The notes below the pieces were generated by a model that was given only the letters and a program-made list of their open reading frames with translations, was not told the origin of the DNA and ran no database searches. A program made the translations under genes and the position numbers. From Hypericum androsaemum (lineage: Eukaryota; Streptophyta; Magnoliopsida; Malpighiales; Hypericaceae), in NCBI GenBank assembly GCA_963995505.1, contig OZ023187.1, positions 9,387,176 to 9,451,175 on the forward strand: a DNA stretch of 64,000 bases. The letters are read 5' to 3'. Shown here piece by piece: positions 21,530-32,555 of this stretch (the stretch's first letter is position 1; each line of letters opens with the position of its first letter).

Positions 21530-22330
21530 TAATTATGTGATTCTAGTATGTGCACATTCAAAAAATATACGAGCGATGAATTCATTAGATAAAGGGAAAA
21601 TGGAGCATAAAAAGAATCTAGTAAAATTTCTCTTATTTAGAATTTCTGCAGTGGAGATATTATTTTTTGCAACTCTCCATATGGAAATTTTGAGTTTTGG
21701 AGGCTCATAATTTTGAAATCCTATCCTAGATTTGAGGATCAAAGGGAGCAATGTAGGGGGCTTGCTTGGTGTCCCAAATCTCTCTAGAGTCTGCAATTTG
21801 GTGATCATTTCCAACTCCTAGAATGATCGCAATTCAAATCAGAGACAATGGACAAGTTACGAAGAAAGTTAGGGCGAGTAATAGATTGGTCTCACATTGA
21901 GGAGGTTAGGTATCCAGGAGTCCTCCCAAATGCTAGTGGTCCTCCAATTTCCAACTTTTGTAACGAGTCAATTTTCCCATGGATAAGATTGTTACCTACT
22001 CAGGAGGGTTTGTGACCTTTAGAAGAGAATAGAGTTAGGGGAATATCATCCTTTTGAGTGCCCTTAAGCACAAAGAATCTTGATTGCTATGAAGTCTCAA
22101 AACTAGCTTAGCAAGTAAAGCTAAGTTGACGAGTTTGAAAGCTTTAAAGTTAAGGTCCCTATATTTTTTTGGACATGGTTAGTTTTTTCCAACTAATCTA
22201 ATGTACTTCCTATGATCTACATCACGAGAAGGCCAAAATTTAGACATGAGACGATTCAACTTGTGACATGATATAGCAAGGAATAGATATTATTGAATTG
22301 ATTGAAACTTCCCTCCTAGTAGTTATGGAG
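21530..22330 (-). mobile_element. L1-type LINE 3' end remnant, segment A
   Basis: In broken minus-strand frames it shows the C-terminal part of a plant LINE ORF2: RDLNFKAFKLVNLALLAKL and RLHSNQDSLCLRALK (post-reverse-transcriptase region). A zinc-binding reverse-transcriptase-associated domain follows, with PPKLKISIWRVAKNNISTAE and FFECAHTR. Stops and frameshifts are many. The 5' part and the poly-A tail are not identifiable. Confidence 0.72.
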
Positions 22331-23014
22331 AGAAGAAACTTCTGCTTCCGGTTCTATGTCTAATTTCATATCCTATCACAGATGAAGTTAACGACTGCTT
22401 GATGTTGCTTTTGTGCTTGTTTCTTCAACCACCATAGAAAGACATAGCCAGAAAATTAATCTAAGAATTGGAAAAAGAGCCCAATTGACACATGAAGCCA
22501 AGGATGGGCAAACAGATACCCCAGAGACAAATGTGGGGCTGGTTGTTGGGCTAGTTGCTGGACCGGAAGTCGACAATCAAGGAGCCCAAGACCTGAATTA
22601 GAGAACCCAGGAAGAAAGAAATTTTACAACAACTGGCAAGTAGTGGACCAAGAGAGACACAATCAAGGAAGGAGCAAGCTCTGGTCATCACAAATGAATC
22701 ATCTCTTTGTGGTGAAGAGGATTCAAAAAAGGGGTTCACTTGCTCAAGCAACCAAGAGGAAACAGGGGGTCTAGTGCTCAAGCCACCAAAGGCAAAGAAA
22801 TTCAGCAAAACCCGACCCGATATAGCTTCAGGCAAGAATACCCGGGTAAGAACACCCCATATTTTTTGTGATACAATGAAATTTGTATCTGCACAACACT
22901 TATCATACTACTATGCTACTTTGGTAAATGGCTATCTAGTACCCTAAGGTGTTGCACTAGATGTATAATTGACATAATTATCTTTGTAATTTTTTCTTGA
23001 GGTGTAATCAATTT
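22331..23014. other. Unassigned stretch, segment A
   Basis: Slightly GC-richer stretch with short open frames on both strands and no family signature. It may belong to the 5' side of the neighbouring LINE, but I cannot support that. Its match in segment B is 59644-60326. Confidence 0.4.
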
Positions 23015-24095
23015 TAGGGGAATTTACTCTCAGACCCCTGGTGTTTGGTATATTCTGTGCTCGACTCCCCTGTATTACGGTAATCGATTAAAAATTTCCC
23101 GATGTTTAGTTTTATTATACTCTAGAGCCCCTCGTTGACGTCAGCGGTCAAGATATTATTATTTTATGACTGAAATCACCATTATACCCCTAAGTTGTCT
23201 TCTCCTACCCATCCCCTCCATCTCCGACAACCGACCCAAATATCTCCGGCAACCCATCTTCAACGACGACCCGGACATCTCTGGCAACCCATCTCCATCG
23301 TGCTCTTTCTTGTGGATCCCAATGATGGCGAAGCTGGTGCTGGGGACACCTGGACGATGTGGGTCTCGACGACGATGCCGTTGTCTAAAAAACCACTACC
23401 ATCAATGGACCACCATCTACTCCACTAAAAAAGCTCCACGTTGTTCGGGAGCTTCAGATTTGGAGACGAAAAGCTCCAGCGATGGTTACGACGATGAGAA
23501 CCATTAAAGACGACGAGGTCGTGGTCAAGGTTGTGCGGGATGAAACACAACTTCCTCAACCTCTTCTCCTACTTTCTCTTTAACCCAACCATCGCTTCCC
23601 ATTCCCTTTCCTTGAACCCTACTCCAACTACCATGACCTCCCCAAAACCCCAACCCCAATCCTCGCGTCCTAGAGCTTGGGATTATTCTCGTCGATGAAG
23701 AAACTGTTATCGCCGTCGCCAGAGTTGTCTGGGGAAGGGCCATGGGAGAGGCCTTGTGTCCATTCTGGGAGGAGAAGGATCGGGGCAGGCAAGGAGACTG
23801 CCTGTAACTTGTCCTTCTTCATCGACCAGAAGCGGCGGTAGTGGTCGGCGTCGAAATCAGAGTCGAGGAGGGAAATGATTTTTGGTCAGTGGAGGAAAAG
23901 AGGAAATTGATAAATTTTTATTTTTTATTTAGGGTAGAAAAGTCATTTCCATGTAAAAATTGACCGCCGACGTCTGCGAGGGGTCCTAGAGTATAATAAA
24001 ATCAAACCTCTGAGAGTTTTTAATTGATTACCGAAATACAGAGGGGCGAGCACCAAATATACTAAACACCACGGACCTGATGGTAATTTTCCCTA
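23015..24095. mobile_element. Long-TIR DNA element, segment A
   Basis: About 1,081 bp with imperfect terminal inverted repeats of about 140 bp. The left arm begins TAGGGGAATTTAC; the right arm, reverse complemented, begins TAGGGAAAATTACC. Both share GGTGTTTGGTATAT-like, TATTATACTCTAG and GACGTC...GCGGTCAA blocks in the same order. The interior is GC-rich and holds no recognisable transposase. This fits a non-autonomous Mutator-like or foldback element, possibly with captured sequence. AATTT adjoins both ends, but the target duplication is uncertain. Confidence 0.75.
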
Positions 24096-24617
24096 AATTT
24101 TAATTATAAAAAAGGAAAAATTATTCTACCCCTGGTGTATGACCAAATGTTAAATGTGGACTTCATGGTTCACTATATTCTATTGTCGTCCGTATTTGAC
24201 ATTTTGTCATATACGAAGAAGCTGGGGATAATTTCCCAAAAAATATGGGGTTTGGTGTAAGGTACCAATGAGATGGAATCGTCCTCTTTTGTTCCAAGTG
24301 GTACGCACCGTAAATTCAATCTAGGCATGGCAGTGGCTGGCTTAAGTGTATTTCAATCTGTAACCTCTCGAGGCTCATCATCTATGTGATCGGAGGGAAT
24401 CTGATTGGTCTTGTTGGACAAGATAGAGCAGTTGGAAATGGCCGAGCTGAAGAAAGAAAACGCTACTTGATGAGATGCCCCCTAGCTAATTTACAAGTCA
24501 AGTTGAAGAAATGAATGAGATGACTGAACATTATTATTCTTCTAAGTTCATAAACGCCTACTCACCAACCAAACCAAACCCAAATCAAACCCAAACCTCA
24601 TATAAGCATTAACCAAT
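24096..24617. other. Right end of segment A
   Basis: Non-repetitive stretch ending at the boundary of the duplication. Compared with segment B it lacks about 45 bp near 24553. No gene recognised. Confidence 0.45.
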
Positions 24618-26020
24618 TTTACCTTATCTTGCCTTTTCTTTCCTTATTGTGCCTTTTCTTTTCCTTTCTAGACTTTTCTTGCCTTATCTTGCATTTTCTT
24701 GCGTTGTCTTGCCTTATCTTGTCTTATCTTGCCTTTTGTCACCTTATCTTGCCTTTTCTTGCCTTATCTTCCCTTTTCCTTTCCTTTTCTTGAATTTACT
24801 ATCCTTATCATTCCTTTTCTTGCCTTACCTTCCAATTTCTTGCCTTTTTCTTGCCCTTTTTTTCCTTTTCTTGCCTTTCCTTGCCTTATCCTGCCTTCCT
24901 TGCCTTTTCCCTGCCTTTTCTTGCCTTTTCTTTTCTTTTCTTTTTTTTTGCATTGTCTTATCTTACCTTGCCTTTTCCTTGCCTTTCTTCCCTTATCTTA
25001 CCTTTTCTTGCCTTATCTTGCCTTATCTTACCTTATCTTGCCTTATCTTACATTTTCATGCCTTTTCTTGTCTTTTCTTTCTTTATCTTGCCTTTTTTTT
25101 TCGTATCTTGCCTTTTCCTTGCCTTTTCTTGCCTTTTCCTATCTTTTCCTGCCTTATCTTGTATTTTTTACCTTATCTTGTCTTTTTTTGCCTTGTCTTG
25201 CCTTTTCTTTCCTTATCTGTCCTGATCTGGCCTTTTATTGCCTTTTATTTCCTTAATTTACCTTTTATTGTCTTTTTTTGCCTTATCTAACCTTTTTATT
25301 ATTATCTTGCAGTTTTCTAGCCTTTTGTGCCTTATCTTGCCTTTTCTTTCATTTTCATGCATTTTTCTGTCTTTTCTAGCCTTATCTTATCTTTTCTTGC
25401 CTTATTTTGCCTTTTCTTTTCTTATCTTGCCTTTTCCTTGCCCTCTCTTACATTTTCTTGCCTTTTCTTGCCTTATCTTACCTTATATTTCATTTTCTTG
25501 CCTTATCAGGCCTTATCTTACCTTTTATTGCCCTTTATTTCCTTATTTTGCCTTTTATTGTCTTTTTTTATCTTATCTTGCCTTATCTTACCTTTTTTCC
25601 TTATCTTACATTTTCCTCACCTTTTCTTGCCTCATCTTGCCTTTTCTTTCCTTATCATGCTGTTCTTGCCTTTTCTTTTCTTGCCTTATCTTGCCATTTC
25701 TTTCCTTATCTTGACTTTTCCTTGCCTTTTCCTTGCCTTTTCTTATCTTTTCATGCCTTATCTTGCCTTTTCTTTACTTTTCTTGCCTTATTTTGCCTTT
25801 TCTTGACTTTTCTTGCCTTATCTCACCTTTTCTTGCCTTATCTTTCCTTTTCTTACCTTTTCTTGCCATTTTTTGCCTTTTATTTAATTATCTTGCATTT
25901 TCCTCACCTTCTCTTGCCTTATCTTGCCTTGTCTTTCCTTATTGTGCCTTTTCTTGTCTTATCCTGCCTTATCTTGTCTTATCTTGCCTTTTCTTGCCTT
26001 TTGATGCCTTATCTTGCCTT

Positions 26021-26340
26021 TTTTCCTTGTCTTATCTTATCTTGTCTTTTCCTTGCCTTTTCTTCCCTTATCTTGCCATTCCCTTGCCTTTTCTTGCCTT
26101 ATCTTCTTTATCTTACCTTATCTTGCCTTTTCTTTCCTTGTCAAGCATTTTCTTGCCTTTCCTTGCCTTTTCTTGTCTTTTTTTTTCCTTGTCTTATCTT
26201 ATCTTGTCTTTTCCTTGCCTTTTCTTCCCTTATCTTGCCATTCCCTTGCCTTTTCTTGCCTTATCTTCTTTATCTTACCTTATCTTGCCATTTCTTTCCT
26301 TGTCAAGCATTTTCTTGTTTTTCTTGCCTTATCTTGCCTT
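26021..26340. repeat. 160-bp higher-order duplication in the minisatellite
   Basis: The block starting TTTTCCTTGTCTTATC at 26021 recurs at 26181, with the same rare variants in the same order (CCATTCCC, TCTTCTTTATC, GTCAAGC). This is a local tandem duplication of about sixteen units. Confidence 0.85.
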
Positions 26341-29300
26341 TTCATTCCTTATCTTGCCTTTTCCTTACATTTTCTTGCCTTTTCTTACCATTTCTTGCCT
26401 TATCTTGTATTTTCTTGCCTTTTCTTGCTTTTTCTTGCCTTATCTTTCCTTTTCTTACATTATCTGGCCTTTTAATTCCTTATTTTACCATTTATTGTCT
26501 TTTTTTGCCTTATCTTGCCTTATCTTACCTTTTTTTCCTTATCTTGTAGTTTTCTCTCCTTTTTTTACCTTATTTTGCCATATCTTGCCTTTTCTTTCCT
26601 TTTCATTGCCTTTTAACATTATGTGCCCTTTTCTTTCCTTACCTTGCCTTTTCGTTGCCATTTCTTGCCTTTTCTTTCCTTTTCTTTCCTTTTCTTGACT
26701 TGTCTTACCTTGTCTTGCCTTATCTTGCCTTGTTTTCTCTTATCTTGCCTTTTAATTTTTTTTCTTGCCTTTTCTTGCCTTATCTTGCCTTTTCTTTCCA
26801 TCTCTTGCCTTTTTCATGACTTATCTTGTCTTTTCCTTACCTTTTCTTGCCTTTTTTTGCCTTATCTTGCCTTTTCCTTGTCTTTTCTTTTCTTATCATG
26901 CTGTTTTTGCCTTTTCTTTTATTTTCTTACCTTTTCTCGCCTTATCTTCCCTTTTCTTACCTTATCTTTCCTTTTTCTTGCCTTTTCTTGCATTTTCTTG
27001 CATTTTCCTTCCTTATCTTACCTTTTCCTTGCCTTCTCTTATCTTTCCTTTTCTTCCCTTTTCTTTCCTTATCTTGCCTTATCATGCCTTTTCTTGGCTT
27101 TTCTTTCCTTTTCTTGCCATATCTTGCCTTTTCTTATCTTTTCTTGCCATATCTTGCCTTTTCTTATCTTTTCTTGCATTTTCTTGTCTTATCTTGCCTC
27201 TTCTTTCCATATCTTACCTTTTTCTTCCCTTATCATGGTTTTTCCTTGCTTTTTCTTGCCTTATCTTGCATTTTCCATGTATTTTCTTGCCTTTTATTAT
27301 CTTTTCTTGCTTTATCTTGCTTGATCTTGCATTTTCTTGCTTTATCTTGCCTTTTGTTTCCTTATCCTGCATTTTTCGTGCCTTCTCATGCTCTATCTTG
27401 CTTTTTCCTTGCCTTTTCTTGCTTAATCTTGTCTTTTCTTTCCTTATCTTGCATTTTCCTTGCCTTTCCTTGCCTTTTCTTTTCTTTTCTTGCCTTTACT
27501 TGACTTATCTTGCCTTATCTTGCCTTTTATTGCCTTTTCTTTCCATATATTGCCTTATCTTGCCTTTTTTGCCTTATTTTGTCTTATCTTGCATTTTCCT
27601 TGCCTTTTCTTTTCCTTTTCTTTCCTTATCTTCCCTTATCTTGCCTTTTCCCTACCTTTTCTTGCCTTATCTTGCCTTTTTTCATTTTCTTTCCTTTTCC
27701 TTGCCTTTTGTTGCCTTTCCTTGCATTTTTTTCCTTGACTTGTCTTACCTTTCCTTTTCATGCCTTTTCTTTCCTTTTCTTACCTTTTTCTTACCTTATC
27801 TTGCCTTTTCTTTCCTTATCTTGCCTTTTCCTTGCATTTTCTTGGTTTTTCTTGCATTTTCTTGCCTTTTCTTGCCTTATATTGCCTTTTATTGCCTTAA
27901 TTTCTTTATCTTGTCTTTTCCTTCCTTATCTTGCATTTTACTATCTTTTCTTTCCTTATCTTGCCTTTTGTTTTCTTATCTTGTATTTTCCTCACCTTCT
28001 CTTGCCTTATCTTGCCTTTTCTTTGAATTTTCTAGCCTTATCTATCCTTCTCTTGCCTTATCTTGCCTTTTCTTTCCTTATCTTGCCTTTTCTTTGCATT
28101 TTCTTCCCTTTTTTTCATTTTCTTCCCTTTTCTTGCCTTGTCTTGCCTTATCTTGTCTTTTCTTGCCTTATCTTGTCTTATCTTACCTAATCTTACCTTT
28201 TCCTTTCTTTTTCTTGAATTTACTGTCCTTATCATGCAATTTCTTTCCTTATGTTGCCTTTTCCTTGCCTTATCTTGCCATTTCTTTCCTTATCTTGCCT
28301 TATCTTGCTTTTTCTTGACTTTTCATGCATTTTCTTTCCTTATCTTGCTTTTTTCTTGCATTTTCTTACATTTTCTTGCTTGATCTTGCCTTTTCCTACC
28401 TTTTATTATATTTTCTTGCCTTATCTTGTCTTATCTTGCCTTTTCTTGCATTTTATTGACTTTGCTTGCTTTATCTTACCGTTTCTTTCCATATCTTGCC
28501 TCTTTTTTGCTTATCTTTGCTTTTTCCTTGCCTTTTCTTGACTTTCCTTGCTTTTTCTTGCCTTTTCCTCTTATTTTCTTGCCTTATCTTTCCTTCACTT
28601 TCCATATCTTGCCTTTTCCTTTCCTTTTTTTTTGCCGTTTCTTGACTTTTCTTGCCTTTTCTTGCCCTTTTTTTCCTTATCTTATCTTATCTTTCTTTTT
28701 CTTGCCATTTCCTTGCCTTTTCTTGCCAAATCTTGCCTTTTCTTTTGTTATCTTGCCTTTTCCTTGCATTTTCTTACCTTTTCTTACCTTTTCTTGCCTT
28801 TTCTTACTTATCGCGTCTTTTCTTGCCTTATCTGGCCTTATCTTGCCTTTTTAGCCTTTTCTTGCATCTTCTATCCTTATCTTACCTTTTTTTGCCTTAT
28901 CTTCCATTTTCTTCCCTTTTCTTTCCTTTTCTTCCCTTATCTTGCCTTATCCTGCCTTATCTTACCTTTTATTGCCTTTTCTTTCCTAATCTTATCTTTT
29001 ATTATATTTTCTTTCCTTATCTTGCCTTTTATTACCTTTTCATGCCTTTTCTTTCCTTATCTTGACTAATCTTACCTTATCTAGCATTTTCATGCCTTTT
29101 CTTCCTTATCTTGTCTTTTTTTTACTTTTCTTACCTTATCTTGCATTATCTTCCCTTTTCTTGCCTTGTCTTACCTTTTCTTTCCTTATCTTACCTTTTC
29201 TATGCATTTCTTGCCTTTTCTTGTGTTAACTTGCCTTTTTTTTCCTTATCGTGCCTTTTTCTTGCCTTTTCTTGCCTTTTCTTTCCTTATCTTGCTTTTT

Positions 29301-30490
29301 CCTTTCCTTTTCTTGCATTTTCTTCCCTTTTCTTCCCTTATCTTTCCTTTTATGATATTTTCTTGCCATATCTTACCTTTTCTTACCTTATCTTGGCTTT
29401 TATTATTTTATCTTGCCTTTTCTTTTTTTTTTCTTGCCTTTTCTTTCCATCTCTTGCATTTTTCTTGCCTTATCTTGCCTTTTGCTTGCTTTTTCATACC
29501 TTTTCATGGCTTTTCTTGCCTTATTTTTCCCTTTATTGTCTTTTTCTTATCTTATCTTGCCTGATCTTGCCTTTTCTTGCCTTATCTTATCTTTTCTGTC
29601 CTTGCCATGCCATTTCCTTGCCTTTTCTTGCCTTTTCTTTCCTTATCTTGCCTTTCTTTATCTTTTCATGCCTTTTTGTTTCCTTGTCTTGCCTTTTCCT
29701 TGCCTTTTCTTCCCTCATCTTGCCTTTTCTTCCCTTTTCTTGCATTATCAAGCCTTTTCTTTCCTTATCTTGCCTTTTCCTTGCCTTTTTTTTGCCTTAT
29801 CTTTCCCCTATCTTGCCATTTCTTGCCTTATCTAGTCTTATATTGCCTTTTCTTACCTTATTTTGCCTTTTCTTGCTTTTCCTTGTTTTATCTTGCTATT
29901 TCCTCCTTATCTTGACTTTTTTTGCCTTTTCTTTCCTTTTCTTGCCTTTTCTTGCCTTATCTTGCATTTTCTTGCATTTTCTTTCTTTATCTTGCCTTTT
30001 CTTTCCTTTTCTTGCTTTGTCTTGTCTTACCTTTCCTTTTTTTGCGTTATCTTGCCTTTTCTTTTCTTATCTTATTTTTTCCTTGTCTTTCTTGCCTTAT
30101 CTTGCCTTTTCATCCCTTAGCTTTCTTTTCCTTGCCTTTCCTTGCCTTTTTGTTCCTTATTATGCATTTTCTTTCCTAATCTTACCTTTTCCTTGCATTT
30201 TCTTAAATTATCATGCCTTTTCTTTCCTTATGTTACCTTTTCCTCTTCTTTTCTTGCCTTATGTTGCCTTTTCTTTACTTTTCTTGCCTTATCTTATTGT
30301 TTTTTCCCTTTTCCGACCTTATTTTACCTTTTCTTACTTTTTCTTGACTTTTTCTTGCCTTTTCCTTGTCTTTTCTTGCCTTATTGTGCCTTATCATGCC
30401 TTATCTTACCTTTTCTTTCCTTTTCTTGCCTTTTCTTTCCATTCCTTGCCTTTTCTTGCCTTTTTTCTTGACTTGCCTTGCCTTATCTTG

Positions 30491-31070
30491 CCTTTTCTTT
30501 CTTTATCTTGCCTTTTCTTTCCTTATCTTGTATTTTCTTTCCTTATCTTGCCTTTTCCTTGCCTTTTCTTGCCTTTTCCTGACTTATCTTGCCTTTTCTT
30601 GCCTTTTTTACTGATCTTGCCGTTTCTTACCTTATCTTGCCTTTTCCTTGCTTCATCTTACCTTTTCTTGCCTTTTCTTACTTATCTTGTCTTTTCTTGC
30701 CTTATCTGGCCTTATCTTGCCTTTTCTTTCTTTATCTTGCCTTTTCTTTCCTTGTCTTGTATTTTCTTTCCTTATCTTGCCTTTTTCTTGCCTTTTCTTG
30801 CCTTTTCCTGACTTATCTTGCCTTTTCTTGCCTTTTTTACTGATCTTGCCATTTCTTACTTATCTTGTCTTTTCTTGCCTTATCTGGCCTTATCTTGCCT
30901 TTTCTTTCTTTATCTTGCATTTTCTTTCCTTATCTTGTATTTTCTTTCCTTATCTTGCCTTTTTCTTGCCTTTTCCTGACTTATCTTGCCTTTTCTTGCC
31001 TTTTTTACTGATCTTGCCATTTCTTACCTTATCTTGCCTTTTCCTTGCTTCATCTTACCTTTTCTTTCCT
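30491..31070. repeat. Higher-order repeats of about 229 and 170-180 bp in the minisatellite
   Basis: The rare variant TTTTTTACTGATC occurs at 30604, 30833 and 31001. Each is embedded in the same order of rare units (TTCCTGACTTATC before; CATCTTACC or TTACTTATC after). Related blocks containing TTATCTGGCCTTATC also occur near 28820, so amplification was repeated. Confidence 0.82.
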
Positions 31071-32379
31071 TATCTTGCCTTTTCCTTGCTTCATCTTGCC
31101 TTTTCTTTCCTTATCTTGCCTTTTCCTTGCCTTTTTTCGTTTTCTTTCTTTTTCTTGCCTTATCTTGCCTTTTACTTGCCTTTTCTTGCCTTATCATTCC
31201 TTTTCTTTCCTTATCTTATCTTTTCCTTGCCTTTTTTTTGCCTTATCATGCCTTTTCCTTCCTTTCTTACCTTTTCCTGCCTTATCTTGCTTTTTCTTGC
31301 CTTTTCTTGCCTTATCTTGCCTTTTCTTTCCTTTTCTTTCCTTATCTTGTCATTTCTTTGCTTATCTTGCCTTTTTTTGCCTTATCTTGCCTTTTCTTAC
31401 CTTATCTTGCATTTTCTTTCCTTTTATTATCTTTTCGTGCCTTTTGTGTGCCTTTTAGTGCCTTTTCTTGCCTTTTCTTATATTTTCTTGCCTTATCTTG
31501 CCATTTCTTGCATTTTCATAACTTTTCTTCACTTATCTTGCATTTTCTTGCCTTTTCTTTCCTTATCTTGCCTTTTCCTTGCCTTTTCTTGCTTTATCTT
31601 GTCTTATCTTTCTCTTTTTTGCGTTATTTTGCCTTTTCTTTCCTTATCTTCCATTTTCTTTGTGTTTCTTTCCTTTTCCTTGCCTTTCCTTGCCTTTTCA
31701 TTCCTTATCATGCTATTTCTTTCCATATCTTACCTTTTCCTTGCATTTTCTTAACTTATCATGCCTTTTCTTTCCTTATCTTACCTTTTCCTCTCCTTTT
31801 CTTGCCTTATGTTGCATTTTCTTTACTTTTCTTGCCTTATCTTATTCTTTCTTGCCTTTTCCTTATTTATCTTGTCTTTTCTTCACATTTTCTTGCCTTT
31901 TCCTTATCTTTTCGTGCCTTATCGTGCCTTTTCTTTCCTTATCTTTCCTTTTCTTTGCATTTTCTTGCCTTTTCTTTCCTTTTATTGCCTTTTCTTGCCT
32001 TTTTTCTTGCCTTGTCTTGCCTTGTCTTGCCTGATCTTGCCTTTGCTTGCCTTTTCCTTGCCTTTTCTTTTCTTATCTTGCCTTTTCTTTCCTTGTCTTG
32101 CCTTTTCTTTCCTTGTCTTGCCTTTTCTTTCCTTATCATGCCTTATCTTGCCTTATCTTACCTTATCTTGCCTTTTCTTTCCTTTTCATTCCTTTTCTTG
32201 CCTTCTCCTTGCCTTTTCTTGCCTTATCTTGACTTTTCCTCCCTTTTCTTACCTTTTTGCCTTTTCTTGCCTTATCTAACCTTTTGTTGCCTTTTCTTTC
32301 CCTATCTTGCATTTTATTGCCTTTTCTTTCCTTATCTTGTCTTCTATTATCTTTTCTTGCCTTATCTTTTCTTATCTTT

Positions 32380-32555
32380 CCTTTTCTTTCCTTTCCTTTC
32401 CTTGCCTTTTCTTGCCTTAACTTCCCTTGTCTTGCCTTTTTTTGCCTTGTCTTATCTTATCTTTCCTTTTCTTTCCTTTCCTTGCCTTTTCTTGCCTTAA
32501 CTTCCCTTGTCTTGCCTTTTTTTGCCTTGTCTTATCTTATCTTTCCTTTTCTTGC
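32380..32555. repeat. 80-bp higher-order duplication in the minisatellite
   Basis: The block CTTGCCTTAACTTCCC occurs at 32411 and 32491 with identical neighbours on both sides. This is a tandem copy of eight units. Confidence 0.85.

Larger units (their letters stand above)
8424..24617 (+). repeat. Large direct duplication, segment A
   Basis: 16,194 bp that align along their whole length with 45082-61967 in the same orientation. Identity is about 95-98% by eye in the stretches compared, dipping to about 93% near the left end. Homology begins at CGTAATACC and ends at AAGCATTAACCAAT, where segment A runs straight into the minisatellite. Compared with B, segment A lacks about 607 bp at 14491-14500 (covering the end of the gypsy LTR), about 45 bp near 24553, and smaller pieces. 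The shared contents and shared defects show that all the nested transposons were in place before the duplication. Confidence 0.93.

Noticed and set aside
22388..22601. Overlapping frames on both strands, also at 59700-59888
   Set aside because: They are present in both segments but short, on both strands at once, and with no recognisable domain. Conservation is explained by the recent duplication.
23166..23507. Pro/Ser/Arg-rich frames in the GC-rich core of the long-TIR element, also at 60478-61190
   Set aside because: Several overlapping frames on both strands arise from GC-rich sequence. No transposase or host family can be named, so I did not call a gene.
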